Below, one piece after another: positions 52,516 through 61,088 of a stretch of DNA of 64,000 nt (position 1 is its first letter; each line of letters begins with the position of its first letter). The notes beneath the pieces are model-generated. The model was not told where the DNA came from. It saw only the letters and a list, made by a program, of their open reading frames with translations, and made no database searches. This DNA comes from DAIRDK01 sp035403225 (GTDB lineage: Bacteria > Bacteroidota > Bacteroidia > Bacteroidales > FEN-979). The translations under genes and the position numbers were made by a program. The stretch covers positions 1-64,000 of the forward strand of contig DAONET010000001.1 in NCBI GenBank assembly GCA_035403225.1, written 5' to 3'.

Positions 52516-53736
52516 TTGAACACAGAATATTTCATTGCCAGGCGAATGGTTTCACGGGGAAGGACAGGCTTTTCCCGCCCTATCGTGTACATTTCGGTCG
52601 TCAGCATTGCGTTGGGACTGGCTGTCATGTTCATGTCGATCGTGATCCTGACAGGGTTTCAAAAGGCAATCCGGGAGAAGGTAATTGGTTTTGGCGGGCA
52701 CATCCAGGTCTCTCATTTCGACCTGACCCAATCGCTGGAGCCCATCCCCCTGACCATCACCCCGGGAATGATGGACTCGCTACGCCGTATCGACGGGGTA
52801 ACTCATCTGCAGATATTTTCCACCAAAGCAGGCATCATCAAAGCCCATGGAGAGATCCAGGGAGTGGTGCTGAAAGGGGTAGGTCCCGATTACGACTGGT
52901 CGTTCTTCCGTGATAAAATGGTTTCAGGGAATGTCTGCTCCATCCCCGATACCGGGAAAAGCGACCAGGTCATCCTGTCGAAGACCATGGCAGACCTGCT
53001 GAAACTCAAGACCGGCGACAATCTCCGGATGTATTTCATCTCGGGCGAGAATGTGCTGGGACGGAAGTTTCTCATCTCCGGGATTTACAATTCGGGGATG
53101 GAAGATTTTGATAAAATGTATGTGATCGGCGACATCCGTCACATCCAGAAAATAAACCGGTGGGAACCCAACCAGGTCGGCGGGGTTGAGATCCTGATCA
53201 ATGATTTCGACCGGCTGGACCAGATCGGTGACGAAGTGTACCGCAACATCGGGTATTCCATGAACTCCTCGACCATTCGTCAGCTATACCCCCAGATCTT
53301 CGACTGGCTTGACCTGCAAGACATGAATGTCGTCATCATCCTTGTGCTGATGATCATGGTCTCGGGCATCACCATGATCTCCACCCTGCTGATCATGGTT
53401 CTGGAACGAACCCGCATGATAGGTGTCCTCAAGGCTCTCGGGATGCGAAACAAAGGAATCCGGAAGATCTTCCTGTACAACTCGGTCTTTATCACCGGCG
53501 CCGGTGTCATCCTGGGAAATATCATCGGCTTCACCCTTTCGATCCTGCAACTCCGTTTCGGTTTCCTCAAACTACCGGTTGAATCGTATTATGTCTCGGT
53601 GGTTCCGATTAACCTGAACTGGTTTCACCTCCTGACCCTCAATGTAGCCACGATGGTAGTATGTTTTCTGATGCTCATCATCCCATCGATGATCGTCACC
53701 CGGGTGACGCCGGTAAAAGCGATCCGGTTCGATTGA
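52516..53736 (+). CDS. LolC/LolE-type ABC transporter permease (FtsX family)
   Basis: 406 residues beginning at TTG 52516. This start keeps the conserved family N-terminus FIARRMVSRGRTGFSRPIVYISVVSIALG; the first ATG (52549) would delete part of it. One N-terminal membrane segment, a long periplasmic domain (about 55-260) and three C-terminal segments with the FtsX signature MVSGITMISTLLIMVLERTRMIGVLKALGM. It extracts lipoproteins from the inner membrane for the Lol pathway or a related export. The LolD-type ATPase is not adjacent. Confidence 0.9.
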   Translation: MNTEYFIARRMVSRGRTGFSRPIVYISVVSIALGLAVMFMSIVILTGFQKAIREKVIGFGGHIQVSHFDLTQSLEPIPLTITPGMMDSLRRIDGVTHLQIFSTKAGIIKAHGEIQGVVLKGVGPDYDWSFFRDKMVSGNVCSIPDTGKSDQVILSKTMADLLKLKTGDNLRMYFISGENVLGRKFLISGIYNSGMEDFDKMYVIGDIRHIQKINRWEPNQVGGVEILINDFDRLDQIGDEVYRNIGYSMNSSTIRQLYPQIFDWLDLQDMNVVIILVLMIMVSGITMISTLLIMVLERTRMIGVLKALGMRNKGIRKIFLYNSVFITGAGVILGNIIGFTLSILQLRFGFLKLPVESYYVSVVPINLNWFHLLTLNVATMVVCFLMLIIPSMIVTRVTPVKAIRFD

Positions 53737-53742
53737 GAAGGA

Positions 53743-54453
53743 TTATTTCCCGGCCCTGACGTGAAGGCCGCATTCGCGCTTTGTTCCCTCTTCCCACCAC
53801 CATCTTCCCGACCGGGTATCTTCTCCCGTCTCCACAGCTCTTGTGCAGGGTTGACATCCGATGCTGGGGTACTTTTTATCATGCAACGGGTTATACGGAA
53901 CCTTGTTTTCACGGATATATTCCCATACCTGTTCATCCGTCCAGGTAAGCAAGGGATAGACCTTCAGCACGTCGTGTTCTTCATCCCATTCAGCAAGTTC
54001 TAACCCGGAACGGTTCTCGGATTGTTCATGCCGAAGCCCGCAGATCCATATCTCCGCATCTTTCAGGGCCTTCTTCAGCGGCTCTGTTTTGCGGACAGCA
54101 CAGCATAGTTGCCGGTTTGCGAGGCTATCATAAAACAGGTTGATCCCCTTTTCCGTCACCATTTTCTGAAGAGAAACCGCATCGGGATAATAAACTTCGA
54201 TAGGATATTGGTATTTTTTTACGGTGATATCCAGCAACTCATAGGTTTCGGGGAAGAGTCTTCCGGTATCGAGGGTAAATATCCTGACAGGCAGTTTCCG
54301 CTCAACGATCATGTGGGTGATCACCTGGTCATCGGCGCCCAGACTTGTGGAAAATACGGTCTTCCCCGGGTACCTGGCTGAAAAAAATTCCAGTATCTCG
54401 GCGGGAGAAAGGTGTCTCAATTCTTCGTTGTAATTCATCATGTTCGTCGGCAT
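53743..54453 (-). CDS. cysH: Phosphoadenylyl- or adenylyl-sulfate reductase
   Basis: 236 residues. The substrate loop is STSLGADDQVITHM, the catalytic Cys228 is in KRECGLH and an iron-sulfur cluster motif is complete: Cys117-Cys118 and Cys200-x-x-Cys203. Presence of the four-cysteine cluster is typical of APS reductases and some PAPS reductases. It reduces activated sulfate to sulfite for assimilation with thioredoxin. No other cys genes are in the window. A divergent promoter with mpl lies upstream. Confidence 0.93.
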   Translation of the reverse strand: MPTNMMNYNEELRHLSPAEILEFFSARYPGKTVFSTSLGADDQVITHMIVERKLPVRIFTLDTGRLFPETYELLDITVKKYQYPIEVYYPDAVSLQKMVTEKGINLFYDSLANRQLCCAVRKTEPLKKALKDAEIWICGLRHEQSENRSGLELAEWDEEHDVLKVYPLLTWTDEQVWEYIRENKVPYNPLHDKKYPSIGCQPCTRAVETGEDTRSGRWWWEEGTKRECGLHVRAGK

Positions 54454-54468
54454 GTTCCCATCTTTCTA

Positions 54469-54499
54469 TTGCAAAATTACAGAAAAGAAGATACTTTTG
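54469..54499 (+). promoter_or_regulatory. Promoter of mpl
   Basis: TTG (54469-54471), 20 nt, TACTTTTG (54492-54499). Initiation near 54505 leaves a leader of about 12 nt before the ATG at 54517. Confidence 0.7.
54472..54479 (-). promoter_or_regulatory. -7 box of cysH
   Basis: The minus strand reads TAATTTTG (TAnnTTTG), 19 nt before the cysH ATG. It overlaps the mpl promoter spacer, so the two divergent promoters may compete. Confidence 0.5.
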
Positions 54500-54516
54500 A
54501 ACCATAACCCCATACT

Positions 54517-55857
54517 ATGAACGTACACTTCATCGCCATCGGCGGAAGCGCCATGCACAACCTGGCCATCGCCCTTCATCATAAAGGATATACCGTCACC
54601 GGATCGGATGACGAAATCTTTGAGCCATCCAAGACACGGTTGGCTTCGCTCGGCCTTCTTCCGCCCACGGAAGGCTGGGATCCGTCGCGTATTCATCCCG
54701 GGCTTGACGCTGTGATCCTTGGCATGCACGCGAAGAAAGACAATCCCGAATTGATGAGGGCCGTCGAACTGGGTCTGAAGATCTTCTCATACCCTGAATA
54801 TCTGTATGAACAGTCGAAGAACAAACAGCGGATCGTTATCGGCGGGAGTCATGGCAAAACGACCATCACCGCAATGATCCTGCATGTCCTGAAAGCGAAT
54901 AACGTGGATTGCGATTACATGGTCGGCGCTCAGCTGGAAGGGTTCGACGTGATGGTGAAACTCACGGAAGAGGCTCCTTATATGATCATCGAAGGAGATG
55001 AATACCTCACCTCCCCCATCGATCCGCGTCCGAAGTTCCATCTCTACAAGCCGGATATCGCCCTGCTGAGTGGCATCGGATGGGATCATATCAATGTTTT
55101 CCCCACCTTCGAAAACTACGTGGAACAGTTTACGACGTTCATCGGGAAGATCACTCCGGGAGGGTCACTGATCTTCTGTGAGAACGATCCCGTGCTGAAA
55201 TCCATTGCGCTGGACACGCGCGACGACATTGAGAACCTCCCGTACGGTCTGCCCGATTTTGTGGTGGAAAACGGCGTCACCAGCGTGCTGAAGGGGAGTA
55301 AACGATATCCCTTGCAGATCTTTGGAAAACACAACCTCATGAACATGGAAGGAGCGCGGCTGGTGTGTCTTCACCTGGGCATCACCAACGAAGCTTTCAT
55401 GAACGCGATCACTACCTTCAAAGGAGCGTCCAAACGGCTTGAGCTGATCAGGAAAGATGACGATGTCACTATTTTCAAGGATTTCGCTCATGCTCCTTCC
55501 AAGGTTCAGGCCACCATCAATGCCGTGAAAGAGCAATATCCCGGACAAAAACTTATTGCGTGCCTGGAGTTGCACACCTACAGCAGTCTGAGTGAAGGAT
55601 TTCTGTCCCATTATTCCGGGTCGATGGATCAGGCCGACCGGGCCCTTGTCTATTTCAATCCCCATGCTCTCCGGTTAAAGCGACTTCCCGATATCACGGC
55701 AGAGCAGATCAGGGAAGGTTTTCAGCGCAACGACCTGGAAGTATACAATGACTCCTCGCAGCTGCAGCAACGCCTCCGCGAGGAGCATAAAAATGGTAAC
55801 ATCTTTCTGATGATGAGTTCCGGCGATTTCGACGGAATGAACCTGGCTATTCTTTAG
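54517..55857 (+). CDS. mpl: Mpl-like Mur ligase (murein tripeptide ligase)
   Basis: 446 residues. The N-terminal Rossmann domain (MNVHFIAIGGSAMHNLAIALHHKGYTVTGSDDE) is followed by the ATP loop GGSHGKTTIT (109-118), IEGDEYLTSPIDPRPKF with Mg ligands and the C-terminal Mur ligase domain (FKGASKRLELI, FKDFAHAPSKVQATINAV). Mpl attaches recycled L-Ala-gamma-D-Glu-meso-DAP to UDP-MurNAc. MurC is the alternative, but SDDEIFEPS and EYLTSPIDPRPKF blocks fit Mpl. It forms part of the cell-wall recycling theme. Overlaps the rho stop by 4 nt. Confidence 0.88.
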   Translation: MNVHFIAIGGSAMHNLAIALHHKGYTVTGSDDEIFEPSKTRLASLGLLPPTEGWDPSRIHPGLDAVILGMHAKKDNPELMRAVELGLKIFSYPEYLYEQSKNKQRIVIGGSHGKTTITAMILHVLKANNVDCDYMVGAQLEGFDVMVKLTEEAPYMIIEGDEYLTSPIDPRPKFHLYKPDIALLSGIGWDHINVFPTFENYVEQFTTFIGKITPGGSLIFCENDPVLKSIALDTRDDIENLPYGLPDFVVENGVTSVLKGSKRYPLQIFGKHNLMNMEGARLVCLHLGITNEAFMNAITTFKGASKRLELIRKDDDVTIFKDFAHAPSKVQATINAVKEQYPGQKLIACLELHTYSSLSEGFLSHYSGSMDQADRALVYFNPHALRLKRLPDITAEQIREGFQRNDLEVYNDSSQLQQRLREEHKNGNIFLMMSSGDFDGMNLAIL

Positions 55858-57533
55858 CTGTTCATAGAGATCAGGAACTCCTCGTTGGTATTGGTGAATT
55901 TCATCTTTTCCTTGAGGAATTCCATGGCTTCAAGCGGGTTCATATCGGCCAGGTGGTTCCGGAGGATCCAGATACGCTGGAGGACATCCTTTTCAAGCAG
56001 GAGATCTTCGCGGCGGGTGCTGGAAGCGACGATATCGACAGCCGGCCAGATACGTTTATTGGAGAGTTTCCGGTCGAGCTGGAGTTCCATGTTCCCGGTA
56101 CCTTTGAATTCTTCGAAGATGACTTCGTCCATTTTAGATCCGGTGTCGATCAGGGCAGTGGCGATAATGGTCAGTGAGCCGCCGTTTTCGATCTGACGGG
56201 CTGCGCCAAAGAACCGTTTCGGCTTTTGCAGTGCGTTGGCTTCCACCCCGCCTGATAGTACCTTACCCGATGCAGGAGCCACGGTGTTGTAGGCGCGGGC
56301 CAGACGGGTGATGGAGTCAAGCAGGATGACCACATCGTGTCCGCATTCCACCAGCCGTTTTGCTTTTTCCAGCACGATGTTCGAGATACGGGCATGGCGT
56401 TCGGCCGGTTCATCAAAGGTAGAGGCGATCACTTCCGCCTTAACACTCCGTTGCATGTCGGTCACTTCTTCCGGACGTTCATCAATCAGAAGTACGATCA
56501 TGTAAACATCGGGATGATTCGCGGCAATGGCGTTGGCGATCTCTTTCAGGAGGACCGTCTTACCGGTTTTCGGCTGAGCGACGATCAATCCGCGCTGGCC
56601 GAAGCCGATGGGAGCAAACATGTCGATGATACGGGTTGACATGGAATCCTGTTTGTGACCTGTCAGCCGGAATTTTTTCATCGGGAAGAGCGGGGTCAAA
56701 AAATCGAAGGGGATCCTGTCCCTGACTTCTTCGGGGGTGCGGCCGTTGATCAGGTCAACCTTGATGAGGGGAAAATATTTTTCGCCTTCTTTCGGCGGAC
56801 GAATCGTTCCCCGAACGGTGTCTCCGGTTTTCAGTCCGAAGAGTTTGATCTGGGACTGTGACACATAAATATCATCGGGGGAATTGAGGTAGTTGTAATC
56901 GGAAGAGCGAAGGAATCCGTAGCCGTCCTGCATGATCTCGAGGACGCCTTCGCTGGTGATGATCCCGTCGAATTCAAACGAATATTCTTCGCGTTTGGGT
57001 TCCTGGGGTTTTCTTGGGAACTCACGATGACCGTGACGTTCTTCACTTTGCGGAGCCGGATGCGGCGTTTGGACAGGTTTTTCCTGAACTTCGGGCGTCA
57101 CCGGTGCGGCAGGAACGACCTCTGCTGTTTCTTCGATCACCGGTTCGACCGGCAAAACTTCGGCAGCCGGTTTATGATTGTTCTCAAACAAATCAAACGA
57201 GGCAACAGGTTCCGCCATTTTGGGCGCAGGTGGTTCAACAGGTGCAGGCTTGGGGGTTTCCGGCAACGGCGTCACCTGCCGATCCTGAACCGGTTTGGGT
57301 CTCGGTTCTTCTTTACGGGGTCTGCCCGGTCTCCGGTGTGGGCGAAAGTCTTTTTTATTCTCCCTCTTTTCTGTATCCAGAACCTCCTGTGGTGGATTAA
57401 GTGCCTGGAAATCAAGGATTTTGTATATCAGCTCTTGTTTATCGAGCCGATCTACCTTCGGGATATTAAGTTTTCTGGCTATCTCACGGATTTCGGACAG
57501 CTCCATCCCGTCTAAGGAAATAATGTTGTACAT
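55854..57533 (-). CDS. rho: Transcription termination factor Rho with a long disordered insert
   Basis: 559 residues. The Rho_N domain is at about 10-45. A Pro/Glu-rich, low-complexity insert runs from about 46 to 185 (KPAPVEPPAPK, EETAEVVPAAPVTPE). The cold-shock-like RNA-binding domain is at about 187-265 (GVLEIMQDGYGFLRSSDYNY). The hexameric ATPase follows (about 275-540) with Walker A AQPKTGKT (319-326), LLIDERPEEV and the R-loop region. The usual E. coli length is 419, so the insert accounts for the extra. A perfect promoter lies upstream. Confidence 0.97.
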   Translation of the reverse strand: MYNIISLDGMELSEIREIARKLNIPKVDRLDKQELIYKILDFQALNPPQEVLDTEKRENKKDFRPHRRPGRPRKEEPRPKPVQDRQVTPLPETPKPAPVEPPAPKMAEPVASFDLFENNHKPAAEVLPVEPVIEETAEVVPAAPVTPEVQEKPVQTPHPAPQSEERHGHREFPRKPQEPKREEYSFEFDGIITSEGVLEIMQDGYGFLRSSDYNYLNSPDDIYVSQSQIKLFGLKTGDTVRGTIRPPKEGEKYFPLIKVDLINGRTPEEVRDRIPFDFLTPLFPMKKFRLTGHKQDSMSTRIIDMFAPIGFGQRGLIVAQPKTGKTVLLKEIANAIAANHPDVYMIVLLIDERPEEVTDMQRSVKAEVIASTFDEPAERHARISNIVLEKAKRLVECGHDVVILLDSITRLARAYNTVAPASGKVLSGGVEANALQKPKRFFGAARQIENGGSLTIIATALIDTGSKMDEVIFEEFKGTGNMELQLDRKLSNKRIWPAVDIVASSTRREDLLLEKDVLQRIWILRNHLADMNPLEAMEFLKEKMKFTNTNEEFLISMNS

Positions 57534-57600
57534 TTAATAAGGGTTATGATTATTATGGAAAGAAAATATGGGGGACCTATAAATGAGGAAAATCTCGGGA

Positions 57601-57631
57601 CAAAGATATGAAATAATCCGTAAACTTCAAA
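57601..57631 (-). promoter_or_regulatory. Promoter of rho
   Basis: On the minus strand TTTG (57628-57631), 19 nt, TATCTTTG (57601-57608), an exact consensus match. The predicted leader is about 60 nt, long enough for autoregulation of the kind seen for rho in other bacteria (inference). Confidence 0.85.
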
Positions 57632-57681
57632 CTTTCTGAAATCTTTTCTAATTTCGCAACAAAGAAAGTAAACGTAAAAAT

Positions 57682-58158
57682 ATGATCCAGCGTATTCAAA
57701 CCCTCTATCTTTTTCTGGCTGTTGTTGCCGGTATTTTATTGTTTTTCTTCCCGATAGCCACCTTTTATAATGATCTGACCGGAAATTACCGGTTTTTGAT
57801 TACTGGTATAGAGTCGATGGATCCGACGCCGAAAATCAATTTCAGTTTCTGGTTCACTTCGCCGTTATGGTTTATTAACGGAGCCATGATCATTTTGACG
57901 CTTATCACCATCTTCCTTTATAAAAACAGGATCTTGCAGATGCGCATGGTAGCTTTCGACATCCTGTGTAATATTCTGATCATTGTGATGGTCTTTTTCT
58001 TCTATACCAATAAAATTGAAGAATATACACAGATTGAAGCCAGTTTCCGTCACATCGGGGTGATCTTTCCCTTACTCTCCCTGATTTTCCTGGTGCTGGC
58101 CAATCAAGGTATCCGCAAGGATATTTCGAAAGTGAAAGCAGCCGACCGGTTGCGTTGA
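57682..58158 (+). CDS. DUF4293 membrane protein
   Basis: 158 residues beginning MIQRIQTLYLFLAVVAGILLFFFPIATF, the standard start of the family, with four membrane segments and a short basic tail. It is divergent from rho, an arrangement I remember as conserved in Bacteroidota. Function unknown. Confidence 0.9.
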   Translation: MIQRIQTLYLFLAVVAGILLFFFPIATFYNDLTGNYRFLITGIESMDPTPKINFSFWFTSPLWFINGAMIILTLITIFLYKNRILQMRMVAFDILCNILIIVMVFFFYTNKIEEYTQIEASFRHIGVIFPLLSLIFLVLANQGIRKDISKVKAADRLR

Positions 58159-58166
58159 TGCTGTTT

Positions 58167-58661
58167 TTATTTTCTGGGGATATCGATCACTTCCATTTCT
58201 TTCATCTGATCACCGTCGATCACGAACCTGACGGCGGTAATGGATTGATGGAATCCCGAATTCCCGGCAGCTCCCGGATTAACGGTCAGCATAGCGTATT
58301 TACGGTCATACATGACTTTCAGAATATGTGAATGACCGCAAACGAATAACTTCGGCCGAACGGTTTCGATGATTGATTTGGCCTTCCGGTCGTAACGTCC
58401 GGGGTAACCGCCGATATGGATCATCACCACTTTTACACCCTCCACGGTAAAGACGAGGCTCTCGCGGCAGGCGAACCGTATTTCTTTCCCGTCCATGTTC
58501 CCATACACTGCCCGCAGTGGTTTCAGGGCGGCCAGCTGGTCATGGATCCCGATATCTCCGATGTCTCCCGCATGCCAGATCTCATCCACGGGGGTAAAAA
58601 AATTGAGCACGCCGGGATTCAGCGAGCCATGCGTGTCAGATAATATTCCGATCCTTTTCAT
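58167..58661 (-). CDS. YfcE/MJ0936-type metallophosphoesterase
   Basis: 164 residues from ATG 58661 (12 upstream residues read from 58697 are excluded). Metal-site motifs: LSDTHG at the N-terminus, IWHAGDIGD, YGNMDG, MIHIGGYPG and VCGHSH with the final His. It is a small cytoplasmic phosphodiesterase or phosphatase; the substrate is unknown. Confidence 0.92.
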   Translation of the reverse strand: MKRIGILSDTHGSLNPGVLNFFTPVDEIWHAGDIGDIGIHDQLAALKPLRAVYGNMDGKEIRFACRESLVFTVEGVKVVMIHIGGYPGRYDRKAKSIIETVRPKLFVCGHSHILKVMYDRKYAMLTVNPGAAGNSGFHQSITAVRFVIDGDQMKEMEVIDIPRK

Positions 58662-58781
58662 AATAAATTTTGCTGCGCAAAGGAACAAAAGGTTCACCGA
58701 ACCGGCGTCATTGTGAATAAAATTATTCTGAAGAAACCGGCGAATTACTAATTTTACACATCGATCAATTCCATTCCCGCG

Positions 58782-60110
58782 ATGTCTGAAATATTACTCA
58801 TCATCATCCTGGTTGTCATGGTGACAGCCTTTGTCCTTTTATTGTTCCGGATTAAGCCCGCGAAGGTGGACACCTCTGCAATCTCCGGACTGGAAACAGA
58901 GAAAAAGGTCCTGGAAGAACGGCTCCGGATGACGGAAGAGCAGTCGGGCGTACAGGCCGCCACGGTGAAAGAAAAAGAGTCGCACATCAATGAACTGAAC
59001 GGGGTCATTTCACGGAAAGAGGCGGAATTGAGCGCCCTGAAAGAAAAATATTCACAATATCGTTCCGAAGTAGAAAGCCTGCAGGAAAGATTTAAAATTG
59101 AATTCAAGAACCTGGCAAATGATATCCTGGAGGAAAAAACGCAGAAATTCACCGACCAGAACCGTACGCGCCTGGATGAGATACTGAAGCCTCTCGGGGA
59201 AAAGATCCGTGAATTTGAGAAGAAGGTAGATGACACTTACGATAAAGAGTCAAAACAACGTTTTTCGCTGGAAAAAGAGATCCAGCGGCTGGCAGAAATG
59301 AACCAACAGATCAGCACGGAGGCCAATAACCTCACCAAGGCGCTGAAGGGACAAGCCAAGACGCAAGGCAACTGGGGAGAAATGATCCTGGAAAGCATCC
59401 TCGAAAAATCGGGGTTGGTCAGGGACCGGGAATATTTTGTCCAGGCATCGTTCACCAACGAACATGGCCGGCGGATGCAACCCGATGTCATCATCGCCTA
59501 TCCCGGCGACCGTCAGGTGGTGATCGACGCCAAGGTATCGCTCAATGCTTATGAACGATACGCCTCGGCCGAAACAAAAGAGGAACAGGACGCTGCTGCA
59601 CGCGACCATCTTATTTCCGTCAAAAACCATATCAACGAACTAAGCGGGAAGAACTACCAGGATCTGTACCAACTCCGCACGCTCGATTTTGTGATGATGT
59701 TTATGCCGGTCGAGCCCGCTTACATGCTGGCCATGCAGCAGGATCCGTCATTATGGTCTACCGCCTACGACAAGCGTATCCTGCTCATCAGCCCCACCAA
59801 CCTTATCACGGCCGTGAGGATGATCGCCAACCTGTGGCGGGTGGAGTATCAGAATAAAAATGCCCAGGAAATTGCCCGCCAGAGCGGTGATCTGTTTGAT
59901 AAGTTTGTCAATTTTGTGGACGACCTGACCGACATCGGGAAAAAGATCGATGCCACGAAACAGAGCTATGAATCGGCCCAGAACAAACTGATCTCCGGGA
60001 AAGGAAACCTGGTGAGAAGAGCGGAAAAGATCCGTGAACTCGGCGCGAAGACTTCCAAGGAGTTCCCGAAGAGTCTGACGGATAAAATGGAAGAAGAACC
60101 AACATCATAA
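58782..60110 (+). CDS. rmuC: DNA recombination protein RmuC
   Basis: 442 residues. An N-terminal membrane segment (EILLIIILVVMVTAFVLLLF) leads into a coiled coil (about 30-190, repeated Glu/Lys heptads), followed by the RmuC nuclease-like domain with QGNWGEMILESILEKSGL, PDVIIAYPGDRQVVIDAKVSLNAYERY and FMPVEPAYMLAMQQDPSLW. RmuC limits inversions at repeats and resembles PD-(D/E)xK nucleases. Followed by rlmB 15 nt later. Confidence 0.93.
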   Translation: MSEILLIIILVVMVTAFVLLLFRIKPAKVDTSAISGLETEKKVLEERLRMTEEQSGVQAATVKEKESHINELNGVISRKEAELSALKEKYSQYRSEVESLQERFKIEFKNLANDILEEKTQKFTDQNRTRLDEILKPLGEKIREFEKKVDDTYDKESKQRFSLEKEIQRLAEMNQQISTEANNLTKALKGQAKTQGNWGEMILESILEKSGLVRDREYFVQASFTNEHGRRMQPDVIIAYPGDRQVVIDAKVSLNAYERYASAETKEEQDAAARDHLISVKNHINELSGKNYQDLYQLRTLDFVMMFMPVEPAYMLAMQQDPSLWSTAYDKRILLISPTNLITAVRMIANLWRVEYQNKNAQEIARQSGDLFDKFVNFVDDLTDIGKKIDATKQSYESAQNKLISGKGNLVRRAEKIRELGAKTSKEFPKSLTDKMEEEPTS

Positions 60111-60125
60111 TAAAAACCGGATAAT

Positions 60126-60866
60126 TTGAAACAAAAAAACTTCATTTTCGGCATCCGCCCGGTGATCGAGGCGATCCTTTCAGGGAAAGAGATAGAGAAG
60201 CTCCTTCTTCAGAAAGGACTGAGGGGCGAGGGATTTCGTGAGTTGTTCAAACTCTGCCAGGAACTGGAAATTCATTTTCAGTTTGTTCCTGCAGAAAAGC
60301 TGAACGCTCTCTCGAAACAAAACCACCAGGGAGTCATCGCCTATATTTCAGATGTAGTCTACCAACGGCTGGAAGACATCATCCCGTTTGTCTATGAGCA
60401 GGGGCGTCCGCCGCTGATCCTCATCCTCGACCGCATCACGGATGTGAGGAATATGGGAGCCATTGCCCGGACGGCCGAATGTGCCGGGGTGGATGCGCTG
60501 GTGGTCCCTGTTCAGGGATCCGCCCAGATCAACTCCGAAGCCATCAAAACCTCGGCCGGTGCGCTGTACAAGCTTCCGGTATGCCGCAGCCGTAACCTGA
60601 AAGACGAGCTCCAGCTCCTGAAAGCGAGCGGTGTCCGGATTATCGCAGCCACCGAGAAAGGAGAAAAGGAGCATACCGATGTGGATATGTCGGGCCCGGT
60701 AGCGATCATCCTGGGGAACGAAGGAACCGGCATTGCGAAAGAGCTGCTGACGCTGGCCGATGAACAAGTCTTCATCCCCGTTCTCGGCGAGATCGGATCA
60801 CTCAATGTCAGCGTTGCCACCGGAGTGATCCTGTACGAGGCCGTGAGACAACGCCGACCTGAATAA
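60126..60866 (+). CDS. rlmB: 23S rRNA 2'-O-methyltransferase, RlmB/SpoU type
   Basis: 246 residues from TTG 60126. The substrate-binding N-terminal domain FIFGIRPVIEAILSGKEIEKLLLQKG is followed by the SPOUT (trefoil knot) domain with LDRITDVRNMGAIARTAECAGVDAL, IILGNEGTGI and the final LNVSVATGVILYEAVRQR. The predicted target is the 23S rRNA 2'-O-ribose at G2251 by similarity. It is likely co-transcribed with rmuC and ftsE. Confidence 0.92.
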   Translation: MKQKNFIFGIRPVIEAILSGKEIEKLLLQKGLRGEGFRELFKLCQELEIHFQFVPAEKLNALSKQNHQGVIAYISDVVYQRLEDIIPFVYEQGRPPLILILDRITDVRNMGAIARTAECAGVDALVVPVQGSAQINSEAIKTSAGALYKLPVCRSRNLKDELQLLKASGVRIIAATEKGEKEHTDVDMSGPVAIILGNEGTGIAKELLTLADEQVFIPVLGEIGSLNVSVATGVILYEAVRQRRPE

Positions 60867-60873
60867 TCAACCC

Positions 60874-61077
60874 ATGTACATCCTTAAAATACAAGGTACC
60901 GATAAAATACCCGATTTCGTTCAGATACGTGACGATCGTTTTAAGCTGATCGCTTATTTCAAGGTCAGCAGTCCCCGCAGAGCCCTTAAGCGGTGCGGTC
61001 TGGAAGAAAAGGCCGGCATGGTGATGGAGATCGTGCACACCCTGCCGTACGGGAAAATCCGTAAACTTGATTTATAA
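60874..61077 (+). CDS. Conserved small hypothetical protein
   Basis: 67 residues (MYILKIQGTDKIPDFVQI...), with alternating strands and helices and basic residues. It lies 7 nt after rlmB and 11 nt before ftsE on the same strand, so it is part of that transcript. I know no family function and see no catalytic motif. Codon use looks like that of its neighbours, so it is probably real. Confidence 0.7.
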   Translation: MYILKIQGTDKIPDFVQIRDDRFKLIAYFKVSSPRRALKRCGLEEKAGMVMEIVHTLPYGKIRKLDL

Positions 61078-61088
61078 CTACCTTTCTT

